Made by a program: the position numbers and the translations under genes
Part shown: piece by piece, positions 18,457 through 25,552 of the stretch
How the letters are laid out: each line of letters begins with the position of its first letter
Numbering within the stretch: position 1 is the first letter of the stretch
Assembly (NCBI GenBank): GCA_012521035.1
Contig: JAAYND010000046.1
Coordinates: 1 to 38,474, forward strand
Reading direction: 5' to 3'
Length of the DNA stretch: 38,474 bases
Origin: Methanomicrobiales archaeon
Lineage (GTDB): Archaea > Halobacteriota > Methanomicrobia > Methanomicrobiales > Methanoculleaceae
The notes under the pieces: model-generated
Told to the model about the DNA's origin: nothing
Seen by the model: the letters and a program-made list of their open reading frames with translations, nothing else
Databases searched by the model: none

Positions 18457-19631
18457 ACTGGGTGAGGTGGTTCTCTGCGATGGCGGTCGTGCTCCTCGTC
18501 CCGGCGGCATCAGCAGCCATCATATGGGGGCCATACGTCACGAACACCACCGCAGACTCGGCGACGATCAACTGGAAGGCGACCGGGAACGCCACAGGAT
18601 GGGTCGAGTACTCCCCCGAAGGCGGTGGGACCACCTGCATCCCCTCCCCCGGGGATGAGGGCATGCACCGGGTACACCTCGCCGGGCTCCTGCCGGCGAC
18701 CACCTACAGATACCGGGTCGGCGCCGGCGATGGGGTGGTGGAGGACTGCAGGTTCCGGACATTCGGGGACCGGGCGTTCACCTGTATCATATACGGCGAT
18801 AGCCAGGGGCAGAGACCCTTCTTTACGCAGACCGAACGGCACGGCCTTGTGGCGGAGAGGATGGCCGAAAAGGGGGATATTCTCTTTCTCCTCCATACCG
18901 GCGACTTCGTCGGCGATGAGTCGGAGTGGGATGAGTTCTTCGCTATAGCAGGGCCGGTGCTCAGGAACACGACCCTTGTGCCGGTGGCGGGCAACCACGA
19001 CGGCCCGGTGGAGACCTTCACCGAGATCTTCGGGCTCCCACCCCGTTACTCCTTCGATGCCGGCAGCCTCCACGTGACCGTCCTCGACAGCAACGACCGG
19101 GCATGGGCAGACATGAAGAGACAGACCACCTGGCTCGAAGAAGACCTCACGTCCCCCCTGCCCCGGAAGATCGTGGCGTTCCACCACCCGCCGTTCAGCT
19201 CCGACCGGAAACATCCGGGCGGAGACCTGGCGCTCAGGGCCGAGTGGAGCGAGATCTTCTCACAGAGTGGTGTTGACGCGGTCTTTAGCGGGCACACCCA
19301 TACCTACGAGCGCTACCGGGTTTGCGGGACGGAGTACTTCGTCGCCGGGTGCGGCGGTGGTCCGTTCTATCCCCTTGCAGAGGAGAAACCCGGGGGCTAC
19401 CAGGCCGGCAACGAGAGAATACTCGGCTACGTCCGGGCCACCGTCAGCCCGGGGTCGATCGATGCGGAGATGGTAGCGGTGGCAGAGATCACGGAGGAGG
19501 ACGGGGTGACGATCTACCCGGCAGGGACCGTCATCGATTCCGTCCGCCTCCCGGCAGGCATGACCGGTGGATGGTTGAGCGTACTCACATCCCTCCCGGG
19601 CGTGCCGGAATTATCCAGATTCTGGAGATGA
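18453..19631 (+). CDS. Secreted purple-acid-phosphatase-like metallophosphoesterase
   Basis: A 392-aa exported enzyme. A signal peptide (about 1-21) is followed by a fibronectin-III-like N-terminal domain (WGPYVTNTTADSATINWKAT; LPATTYRYRVGAG), as in purple acid phosphatases. The metallophosphoesterase motifs come in order: YGDSQGQRP, LLHTGDFVGDESEW, VAGNHDGPVE, VAFHHPPFSSD and FSGHTHTYERYRV. These carry all expected metal ligands, so it should hydrolyse phosphomonoesters or diesters outside the cell; the substrate is unknown. The start is GTG 18453, whose last bases overlap the previous stop (GTGA), with GGTGGTG a few bases upstream; the frame is open further upstream but inside the PEGA gene. 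The next gene begins 4 bases after its stop. Confidence 0.9.
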   Translation: MNWVRWFSAMAVVLLVPAASAAIIWGPYVTNTTADSATINWKATGNATGWVEYSPEGGGTTCIPSPGDEGMHRVHLAGLLPATTYRYRVGAGDGVVEDCRFRTFGDRAFTCIIYGDSQGQRPFFTQTERHGLVAERMAEKGDILFLLHTGDFVGDESEWDEFFAIAGPVLRNTTLVPVAGNHDGPVETFTEIFGLPPRYSFDAGSLHVTVLDSNDRAWADMKRQTTWLEEDLTSPLPRKIVAFHHPPFSSDRKHPGGDLALRAEWSEIFSQSGVDAVFSGHTHTYERYRVCGTEYFVAGCGGGPFYPLAEEKPGGYQAGNERILGYVRATVSPGSIDAEMVAVAEITEEDGVTIYPAGTVIDSVRLPAGMTGGWLSVLTSLPGVPELSRFWR

Positions 19632-19635
19632 GACT

Positions 19636-20466
19636 ATGCAGAAGAGACTGATATGGACGCTGCTCGCGCTCCTCTGTGTGAGCATGCTTGCAGGCGCCGC
19701 ATCGGCGGCGCCGACGACCGAACTGCACGTTGCAAAGATCGCAGAAGATGGGGTTACCGTCATAGACGAGACGACGGTCGATTATCGCTGGATGGAGAAG
19801 AATCTCCCGGTCCTCGGGGACGGCGTGACCCACTACTACCACCAGGGACCGGTCTTTGAGGGAGACAAGTGGGATCCCCTGGAGACGACGAACTTCAAGG
19901 ACCGGGGAGCCGTGAAGGGTACGAACGTACGCGACCTCGCTGAACTGGTCGGCGGCGCCGAACCCGGTGATGAGATCATGATCCGGGCGGCCGACGGCTA
20001 CCACGTCGAGTTTGCCTACGAGAACGTCTATGAACCCGACCCGCGCCAGGGGCCCATAGGTATCTGCTGGTATAACGGTGCCGAGGCCGGGGCGGGGGAG
20101 CGGCAGGGGTGCGGTTACGTCCCTGACTACTACACCGGGATGCGCCTCGTATTCTTTGCGGACGACTCGACCAACGAAGAAGGTCTCCACGTCTACGGGA
20201 ACTGGGATATGCACGAGACGCTCCCGGACTCTGCACAGCACTTCTATGACCTCTACCCCTCAACCGGCGGCCTTACGGTGAAGTGGATAGATGAGATCCG
20301 CGTCTACTCCGGCGGTTTCCCGGGTGAGCGGGGAGCCCTTGCGGCATCCCTCAACCCCACGGAGGTGAAGGCGACGACGGAGGCGGCAAAGTCCCCACTC
20401 TCCCTCATGGCGGTTCTCGGGGCAGCACTCGGGGCGGTGGCGCTCCATGCCCGGAGGGAGACGTGA
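19636..20466 (+). CDS. Anchored surface protein sharing the HYYHQGP domain, 276 aa
   Basis: An exported protein with a signal peptide (about 1-24, LALLCVSMLAGAASA) and a C-terminal hydrophobic helix (about 253-270) ending HARRET, which suggests a membrane anchor. The domain between (about 25-225) is a close paralogue of the N-terminal domain of the 838-aa protein: DYRWMEKNLPVLGDG, THYYHQGPVFEGDKW, GCGYVPDYYTGMRLVFFAD and NWDMHETL. A more distant copy lies at residues 636-825 of the 1160-aa protein. Function unknown. Its KGT-x-(V/L)-(R/K)-D-L/I-x-x-LVGG segment recalls the molybdopterin-domain fold, without a clear cofactor cysteine. Its stop overlaps the GTG start of the next gene. Confidence 0.85.
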   Translation: MQKRLIWTLLALLCVSMLAGAASAAPTTELHVAKIAEDGVTVIDETTVDYRWMEKNLPVLGDGVTHYYHQGPVFEGDKWDPLETTNFKDRGAVKGTNVRDLAELVGGAEPGDEIMIRAADGYHVEFAYENVYEPDPRQGPIGICWYNGAEAGAGERQGCGYVPDYYTGMRLVFFADDSTNEEGLHVYGNWDMHETLPDSAQHFYDLYPSTGGLTVKWIDEIRVYSGGFPGERGALAASLNPTEVKATTEAAKSPLSLMAVLGAALGAVALHARRET

Positions 20467-21029
20467 TCCCGGTGCGCCGGATCTCCCTCCCCCTCATCCT
20501 CATGCTGATCGGATCTCTCGTTCTTGTATCCGGTTGTATTGATACGACACCCCCTGACGACTACCCCGCCTGGAACCTGACTCTCGTCGGGGATGGTGAG
20601 ACAGTCCTCACCCACCCTGAGATCAGGGCACTCCCGGCCGCTGAAGGCTACGGCTACTCGGTCTCGACGGTCGGCATAAAGCATGGTCCGAACCACTACC
20701 GTGGTGTGCTCCTTGCTGATCTCGTTCAGGCGGCGGGCGGCGCCGAGGAGAACGATCTGATCTACGTCTCGGCAGAGGACGGATACCTCTGGGTCTTTGG
20801 TATGGACCAGGTGAGGGGTGAGGGGTTCTTCACCTTCGACGAAAACCTCAAGGAGGTTCCACCACCGCCGCTCCGCGTGATCCTGGCCTACGAGCAGGAT
20901 AAAAGACCACTACCCCTCGATGAGGGGGGGCCGCTCCGCCTCATCATCATCACCGAGAGCCCCGATGTCATCACCGAGGGGAGCCCGTGGGTGAAGTGGG
21001 TTGACCGGGTTGAGGTCCAGAAGCGATGA
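20463..21029 (+). CDS. Lipoprotein with sulfite-oxidase-like molybdopterin-fold domain
   Basis: A 188-aa lipoprotein. The signal peptide ends in a lipobox LVSGC (cysteine about residue 22). The body WNLTLVGDGETVLTHPEIR, NHYRGVLLADLVQAAGG, YVSAEDGYLWVFGMDQV, and AYEQDKRPLPLDEGGPLRLI follows the order of strands and the conserved P-L-x-x-x-x-G-G-P-L-R segment of the oxidoreductase molybdopterin-binding domain. The cysteine that binds molybdenum in true sulfite oxidases is not seen, so it may bind something else or act as a binding module. The start is GTG 20463, overlapping the previous stop as GTGA. Its own stop overlaps the wtpA-like ATG, so the two are probably translated together. Confidence 0.82.
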   Translation: MIPVRRISLPLILMLIGSLVLVSGCIDTTPPDDYPAWNLTLVGDGETVLTHPEIRALPAAEGYGYSVSTVGIKHGPNHYRGVLLADLVQAAGGAEENDLIYVSAEDGYLWVFGMDQVRGEGFFTFDENLKEVPPPPLRVILAYEQDKRPLPLDEGGPLRLIIITESPDVITEGSPWVKWVDRVEVQKR

Positions 21030-22021
21030 ATCGACCTGCGACTCTCGCCGCCCTCCTTCTCCTCCTGGTGATATCGGCAGGTTGCACTGATGCCGACCCT
21101 GAACGCACCACCCTCATGGTGATACCGGCAGGCAGCCTCCTCTACCCGCTTGAGGATATCGAGGCTGCTTTCGAGGATCAGCACCCCGGTATCGACGTCC
21201 GCATCGAAGGGCACGGGAGCATCCAGGCCATCAGGCAGGTAACGGATCTCAGGAGGGATGTTGATGTCGTCGCAGTCGCAGATGCATCGCTGATACCGGA
21301 TATGATGTACCGGCCTATGCCGGATGGGGGCAGTAACTACACCGACTGGTATGTCGCCTTTGCCGAGAACGAGGTGGTGATCGCCTACACCGATAAGAGC
21401 ATCGGCGCAACCGAGATCACACAGGAGAATTGGTACCGGATCCTCTCCCGCCCGGATGTGCGGGTAGGGTTCTCAAACCCCATGCTCGATGCCTGCGGCT
21501 ACCGGGCGCTCATGGTGACGGTACTTGCTGAGGAGTACTATGGAGAGCCCGGACTCTTTGATGCGATCATAGGTGGATCCTTCAATCCCCTCCTCCCGGT
21601 GACCCGCGAAGATGGTGTAGCAAAGATCACCCTGCCGGAACTGATGAGGCCGGCAGGCGATAAGGTCGCCATCCGCGATGGGAGTATCTACCTCCTCTCG
21701 CTCCTTGACGCCGGCGGTATCGACTACGCCTTCGAGTACCGGAGCGTCGCAGAAGACCATGGACTTTTGTGGATCGATCTGCCCCCCGAGATCAACCTGG
21801 GTTTCGCGGAGTACGCCGATGATTACCAGAAGGCGCACGTGACCCTCGGGTTCAGGCGGTTTCAGTCCATCGAGAGCGAGCGTGTAGGCCAGCCGATCGT
21901 CTACGCGATGACAATCCCGGCAGATGCGCCACACCCCGAGGAGGCGAGGATCTTTGTCGATTTTGTCCTGGAGGCGTTCCAGGACGGCTGGCCGAGATCC
22001 GGTGCTACCGCGATAGACTGA
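21026..22021 (+). CDS. wtpA: WtpA-like tungstate/molybdate-binding lipoprotein
   Basis: A 331-aa substrate-binding protein of the ABC-transporter WtpA type. A signal peptide ends in lipobox ISAGC (about residue 20). Family motifs include AGSLLYPLEDIEAAFEDQHP, EGHGSIQAIRQVTDL, DVVAVADASLIPDMM, ENEVVIAYTDKS and ITQENWYRILSRPDVRVGF. The aspartate in MLDACGYRA (about 155) and the glutamate in YAFEYRSVAED (about 237) correspond to the extra ligands that give WtpA-type proteins octahedral oxyanion coordination. ATG overlaps the previous stop (ATGA). No permease or ATPase gene follows; the next gene is on the other strand, so the protein must work with a transporter encoded elsewhere or have another role. 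Confidence 0.9.
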   Translation: MNRPATLAALLLLLVISAGCTDADPERTTLMVIPAGSLLYPLEDIEAAFEDQHPGIDVRIEGHGSIQAIRQVTDLRRDVDVVAVADASLIPDMMYRPMPDGGSNYTDWYVAFAENEVVIAYTDKSIGATEITQENWYRILSRPDVRVGFSNPMLDACGYRALMVTVLAEEYYGEPGLFDAIIGGSFNPLLPVTREDGVAKITLPELMRPAGDKVAIRDGSIYLLSLLDAGGIDYAFEYRSVAEDHGLLWIDLPPEINLGFAEYADDYQKAHVTLGFRRFQSIESERVGQPIVYAMTIPADAPHPEEARIFVDFVLEAFQDGWPRSGATAID

Positions 22022-22035
22022 AGGAGAGATTTCCC

Positions 22036-22058
22036 GGTAGGGGTTCTCTACCCCTACC
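22036..22058. terminator. Hairpin between convergent wtpA-like and TiaS-N-like genes
   Basis: GGTAGGGG (22036-22043) pairs exactly with CCCCTACC (22051-22058) around a 7-base loop. The right arm covers the stop codon of the minus-strand gene. It probably ends both transcripts. Confidence 0.5.
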
Positions 22059-22752
22059 CGATCACGATATCGCAGTACACCCCATCGACCGGCTCGACAA
22101 AGAGGATCGCCTTTCCCCCGATGAAAGCCGGCTTTGGAAACTTCCGGAGCGCCACGAGACCTTCATCAACCACCGCACCGTCGCGCGTCATGACCCGGTC
22201 GACGCCGCAGGCGAGGATCGCATCGACCGTCTGGGTGCCCTGCAGGCTCCGGGTCTCGCCCCTGATGATGAACCGGCCGTCGTTTGCGGACGCCGCAAGC
22301 CCTATGCCGGCGAGCGCACCGATCACGCCGTCCTCGGTCCCACCGAGCCCTTCGAGGCGGATCCCCGCCGCCCGCGCAAGCCCCCGGGCCCGGCCCTGCG
22401 TCACAACACTTTTCTTTGCGGTGAACCCGAAGTCACGGATCTCATCCCCGATCTCAGCCTCTGTCGCAACGCAGATCCCGGGATCGCTCCCCTCAACGAA
22501 GTCGGAGAGCATCAGTTCCTTTGCAGCCGAGAAGAGATCCGCGCCGGCCCCGTTATCCGCACCCTCGATATGGATGACCGCGCAACTGTTGTGCGAGGTA
22601 TACGGGATGGACAGGTGGACATAGAGCTGGTGGCGGGTAACCCCGGTGACCGTGTACGACCGGGCGAGTTCTGCTGCAATCATGCGGGCGAGTCGTCCGG
22701 TTCCCCGGGACTCGAGGGTGTCAGTGTCATCAATGCCAAGATAGAGAGTCAT
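22054..22752 (-). CDS. Standalone TiaS N-terminal-like domain protein
   Basis: A 232-aa protein resembling the N-terminal catalytic-fold part of archaeal TiaS (tRNA-Ile2 agmatidine synthetase): MTLYLGIDDTDTLESRGTG, GVTRHQLYVHLSIPYTSHNS, and a glycine-rich GLGGTEDGVIGALAGIGLAA segment. It lacks the OB-fold and zinc ribbon that full-length TiaS needs to bind tRNA, so it is likely a paralogue with another, unknown role. The GIDDTD acidic loop suggests metal or phosphate binding. ATG 22752 has no ribosome site; TATA-like CTTAAATTTT about 40 bases upstream and GATATAG about 24 bases upstream suggest a short leader. It lies downstream of, and co-directional with, the molybdenum-storage-like gene. 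Confidence 0.75.
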   Translation of the reverse strand: MTLYLGIDDTDTLESRGTGRLARMIAAELARSYTVTGVTRHQLYVHLSIPYTSHNSCAVIHIEGADNGAGADLFSAAKELMLSDFVEGSDPGICVATEAEIGDEIRDFGFTAKKSVVTQGRARGLARAAGIRLEGLGGTEDGVIGALAGIGLAASANDGRFIIRGETRSLQGTQTVDAILACGVDRVMTRDGAVVDEGLVALRKFPKPAFIGGKAILFVEPVDGVYCDIVIG

Positions 22753-22837
22753 GGAATCGCTCGTTACTCTATATCCGCACGCAAAATTTAAGAATTCTTC
22801 TCTGAAGTTAAATAAAATAGGTTTACTAAAGGGCCGC

Positions 22838-23644
22838 TCACGCTCTGATTATGGTGCCGACACGCTCACCGTTCATGAGCCGTGTGAGGGTTCCGGGTAC
22901 ATGAACGTTCACGATCTTGATCTCTTTGACATGAACAGCGTCCCGGAGCAACTCGATCGCCATGCCCTCAAGCACCATATCCTCGAGGTTCATCTCCAGG
23001 AGCTCATCGGCTGTTATATCCGCTATGAACTCTGCATCAGGGTTTACAAACGGATTTTCGGTATAGAGACCATCCACGTTCTTCCCGAGGATACAGTTCT
23101 TCGCGCCCACGACCTCGGCTATCAGGAACGCCCCGGTATCAGTCCGGTGCGGCGGGATACTGCCGATCCTCGGCGGGTGCTCGTAGAGCCCGTAGGGTGG
23201 TGTGCCCTGCACGACCGGCAGCATACCGAGCGATATGAGCGATGGGAGGTTTAAGAGGTCGTCGGTCTCGATCCGGATACCGTTGTACCTTGAGAAGAGT
23301 AGCGATATCATGATCGCGTTCTGCTCGCTGATCTTGCCCGCCAGTTCTGCGAGCACCCCCGTCGGCATACCGAGGTCGATCCCGACATCGAGTATGTGCC
23401 GCGTCCGGGCGCCGCCGCCGGTAGCAACCAGGATCTTGTGATCCCGGGTGAGTTCGCCGATCTCCTCGATCAGCGGGTAGATCACTTTCTTCCCGTAATC
23501 AATGACACCGTGGCCGCCGATCTTGATCACGTTCAGGTCTGGCATGACCCTGATCTGCTGGACTTTCGCGGTCTCCCGCATCAGGCCACGTCGGACAAGG
23601 CTCTCGCCCCGTAACTTCGATCCGATCTCAATTCGTCCTGTCAT
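22838..23644 (-). CDS. Amino-acid-kinase-fold protein like molybdenum storage protein subunits (MosA/MosB)
   Basis: A 268-aa protein of the amino acid/UMP kinase fold. After an N-terminal arm of ~35 residues it shows NVIKIGGHGVIDYGKK, the nucleotide-binding ILVATGGGARTRHILDVGID, LGMPTGVLAELAGKISEQNA, VVQGTPPYGLYEHPPRIGSI, PPHRTDTGAFLIAEVVGA and NCILGKNVDGLYTENP. The PP-x-x-G-x-IP-x-HRTDTGAFL-x-AEV and GIDLGMPTGVLA runs match my memory of bacterial molybdenum storage protein subunits far better than UMP kinase. In those proteins ATP drives packing of molybdate or tungstate clusters. Oxyanion storage is therefore suggested, supported by the wtpA-like gene 0.8 kb away, but unproven. ATG 23644 has GGGGATGAG upstream. 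Confidence 0.8.
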   Translation of the reverse strand: MTGRIEIGSKLRGESLVRRGLMRETAKVQQIRVMPDLNVIKIGGHGVIDYGKKVIYPLIEEIGELTRDHKILVATGGGARTRHILDVGIDLGMPTGVLAELAGKISEQNAIMISLLFSRYNGIRIETDDLLNLPSLISLGMLPVVQGTPPYGLYEHPPRIGSIPPHRTDTGAFLIAEVVGAKNCILGKNVDGLYTENPFVNPDAEFIADITADELLEMNLEDMVLEGMAIELLRDAVHVKEIKIVNVHVPGTLTRLMNGERVGTIIRA

Positions 23645-23693
23645 GATATCTCATCCCCATACTGAATGAGTGGGGAAAGTATTAAGAACTTCG

Positions 23694-23715
23694 TGGTATA
23701 TCTACTGATATACCA
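23694..23715. promoter_or_regulatory. Perfect palindrome overlapping a TATA element
   Basis: TGGTATATC (23694-23702) and GATATACCA (23707-23715) are exact reverse complements separated by TACT. The element contains TATATC-like promoter sequence and lies 23-44 bases ahead of the ATG at 23738 and 50 bases ahead of the divergent molybdenum-storage-like gene start at 23644. A dimeric repressor site is plausible. Confidence 0.5.
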
Positions 23716-23737
23716 GTTGGTTAGGAGTGATGAAGCG

Positions 23738-23971
23738 ATGAAGATCTATGCACGAGAGCGCCAGAAGGTCGGTACCGGCGTAAAGCAGCCCAGGTTCCGC
23801 GTTGTCGCCGTCGCCACAGAGAAGGGCGATGAGAAGCACCTGAAGGTAGAGGGAGTCCACTTCCGGAAGATCGAGCTCGAAGAGATCGCAAAAGATCTCG
23901 GGGCTGAGATCATCTACCTCGAGGAGATGCCCGAAGAAGAGCGGGGCGAGATGAAGGCAGAGGCTGCGTAA
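23738..23971 (+). CDS. Small conserved archaeal protein, 77 aa
   Basis: A small, charged protein starting MKIYARERQKVGTGVKQPRF and ending in an acidic Glu-rich tail. It looks like a short alpha/beta protein seen in other methanogens (KIELEEIAKDLGAEIIYLEE near the end), but I cannot name its function. The open frame reaches back to an ATG at 23666, yet that stretch contains the palindromic TATA region. GGAGTGA stands a few bases before ATG 23738, so I prefer this start. A T-rich run follows its stop. Confidence 0.72.
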   Translation: MKIYARERQKVGTGVKQPRFRVVAVATEKGDEKHLKVEGVHFRKIELEEIAKDLGAEIIYLEEMPEEERGEMKAEAA

Positions 23972-23984
23972 CAAAACCGACCCC

Positions 23985-23991
23985 TTTTTTT
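23985..23991 (+). terminator. Oligo-T terminator
   Basis: A run of seven T after CCCC, shortly after the stop at 23971, is a typical archaeal oligo-T transcription end. Confidence 0.5.
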
Positions 23992-24022
23992 CTCCCGGAC
24001 GTCAATCTACTCCCACGATCAG

Positions 24023-24376
24023 ATGCCCATACATGAACATGACGAGATGATCGATGCGGCTATCCGTATCCTTCTCGAAGAAGACCAGCAGATAACCATC
24101 AGTTTTTCTCCAGGCGGCATCTCCATCCGTTTCCCCACAACCCGCAAACTCGCTGAATACCTCGGTATCCCTCATTACTATGTCCTGCCCCGGTTCGGTG
24201 CGATGGAGCGGGACGGGCTTATCACCCGCATTGAGCGAGTCGGCATATCAACCACGGTGGCAGGGACAAAAGAGCTCCTCAGGCTCATGGCGGAGCACTA
24301 CCAGGAGCGCGCGGAGGAGATCCTGGGAAAAGAGTTCCTCCGGGCCCTGCAGGCGAACGCGAACGGCAGGGAGTAG
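24023..24376 (+). CDS. Predicted winged-helix DNA-binding protein, 117 aa
   Basis: A short protein of unknown family. After an N-terminal helix (HDEMIDAAIRILLEEDQ) and a strand pair, residues 40-80 (TTRKLAEYLGIPHYYVLPRF and GAMERDGLITRIERVGIST) look like a helix-turn-helix with a wing. This suggests a transcription regulator. A helical C-terminus (YQERAEEILGKEFLRALQAN) may dimerise. No enzyme motif. It is separated from the preceding gene by the oligo-T run, so it is probably transcribed on its own. Confidence 0.7.
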   Translation: MPIHEHDEMIDAAIRILLEEDQQITISFSPGGISIRFPTTRKLAEYLGIPHYYVLPRFGAMERDGLITRIERVGISTTVAGTKELLRLMAEHYQERAEEILGKEFLRALQANANGRE

Positions 24377-24696
24377 AGAAAGCGGGAGTTCGTGCAAAAC
24401 TCATCTCCGCGCATAGCCTGACAGAGAGCGGTAGCGCGCCACAGGAAGGAGCGAAAAACCGCACCCCGACCCGCCTGCATGGCGGATCACTGGCAGGGAT
24501 CACGCCGGGTGATTGGCTTTTCGGCACGCCTCTCATCGCAGGTCAACCCATTACCGGGGACAAATGTACAGCGGAGTCGGCCCGGAGGTACGCCCGTCGC
24601 CCTCACCGGGCAACCCCCCGGGATCAGGTATATGCCTCATGGGGGGGAGACTGGTCAGTACACCCGGGATCGCGGGAAAACCATCAGGGCGCAGAG
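24377..24696. other. Gene-free spacer
   Basis: 320 GC-rich bases between the winged-helix gene and the UPF0216 gene. Open frames here are low-complexity and overlap without protein-like composition. A TATA-like GGTATATGCC near 24625-24635 could serve the downstream gene. I see no RNA gene or repeat. Confidence 0.4.
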
Positions 24697-25128
24697 ATGT
24701 CATTACACCCATCAGCAGGCGACGAGTCGACCCTCATGCGGTGGATGCGGCTTGAGATCGGCAGGATCAATAACGGGATCGTTACGGAGCGAAAACGCCT
24801 CTCGCATCTCCTGAGAGAAGAGCACCCATCATCCGTCACGAAGGATGGGAGCCAGTACAACTTCGATCAGGAGACCCTCCACAGACTGGAGCAGGCTCTC
24901 CCCGGAGAACTACAGAGACAGCTCAGGCTCCCGATCACGTTTTACTTCGATTCGACCGTCCCGGACAGCTTCTTCCTCACCGATGAGGCCGCTCTCCTGG
25001 CCCTCCAGCACCTGGAAGAGATCAGTCCCCTCCGGCGGATGCGGGAGGGGAGGCTCTGGATAGCAAAGCCGATCGTGTACACCATAGTGAACCGCTACCC
25101 GACGGCCATGCAGATCATGATGCGGTAG
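24697..25128 (+). CDS. UPF0216 (DUF61) family protein
   Basis: A 143-aa protein of the archaeal UPF0216 / DUF61 family: EIGRINNGIVTERKRLSHLL with the conserved INxxxxxxRK-like start, VTKDGSQYNFDQETLHRLEQ in the middle, and LRLPITFYFDSTVPDSFFL followed by IVNRYPTAMQIMM at the end. The length is normal. The function of the family is unknown. ATG 24697 is used; ATG 24736 (MRWMRLEIG) is a credible alternative because family similarity begins about there, and no good ribosome site decides between them. Confidence 0.8.
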   Translation: MSLHPSAGDESTLMRWMRLEIGRINNGIVTERKRLSHLLREEHPSSVTKDGSQYNFDQETLHRLEQALPGELQRQLRLPITFYFDSTVPDSFFLTDEAALLALQHLEEISPLRRMREGRLWIAKPIVYTIVNRYPTAMQIMMR

Positions 25129-25134
25129 GCGCGG

Positions 25135-25371
25135 TCACGCCAGAAAAGAGATGAGATCGGAGCCAGAACTGCCGATCTCCGGCAGGGGGTCTGTGGGCCA
25201 GGTTCCCGATGAGCGGATGACGGCACCAGCAGCCGGCGAGACGTCCCCCGGCCGGTACCCCGGGTCCGGTGTGGTTGTGGGGGTGTGCTGATCCTGTGGT
25301 CCGACGACGATGCAGGCAACGAGTCCGGCGATGACAAGCGCCTGTATGGCGACAACCAGTGCTACAGCCAT
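25135..25371 (-). CDS. Small membrane or exported protein, 78 aa
   Basis: A short ORF with an N-terminal hydrophobic helix (VALVVAIQALVIAGLVACIVVG, residues 3-24) that includes a cysteine, followed by a Pro/Thr-rich polar tail (TPTTTPDPGYRPGDVSPAAG). This fits a membrane-anchored small protein. A TATA-like GATATAATATC lies about 20-30 bases ahead of the ATG. No family is recognised. Its stop lies 6 bases from the stop of the convergent UPF0216 gene. Overlapping frames on the same strand are less convincing. Confidence 0.5.
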   Translation of the reverse strand: MAVALVVAIQALVIAGLVACIVVGPQDQHTPTTTPDPGYRPGDVSPAAGAVIRSSGTWPTDPLPEIGSSGSDLISFLA

Positions 25372-25552
25372 TCTATGCTGAGAGATATTATATCACCTCG
25401 CATGCCGGATGGAGGGGATCTTATTTATATTTTTCTGGATTTATAATATCTGATGCAATATATTGCCCTGAAAGAAGGGATTAACCGATTTCCAGAGATT
25501 TCACGCCCGGCACACCGGATCGGGTGCTCTTCTTCCCGGACAGGCATCTTCG
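25372..25552. promoter_or_regulatory. AT-rich intergenic region
   Basis: An AT-rich stretch (for example TTATTTATATTTTTC at 25420-25435 and TTTATAATATC at 25440-25450) between the small membrane protein promoter and the 3' end of the MerR-like gene. It can hold the promoter of the small gene and an end signal for the MerR-like gene. A 60-codon frame starting at 25453 is not convincing. Confidence 0.35.

Noticed and set aside
22838-23644. Simple annotation as UMP kinase
   Set aside because: The sequence lacks typical PyrH features and matches molybdenum-storage-type signatures better, though only from memory.
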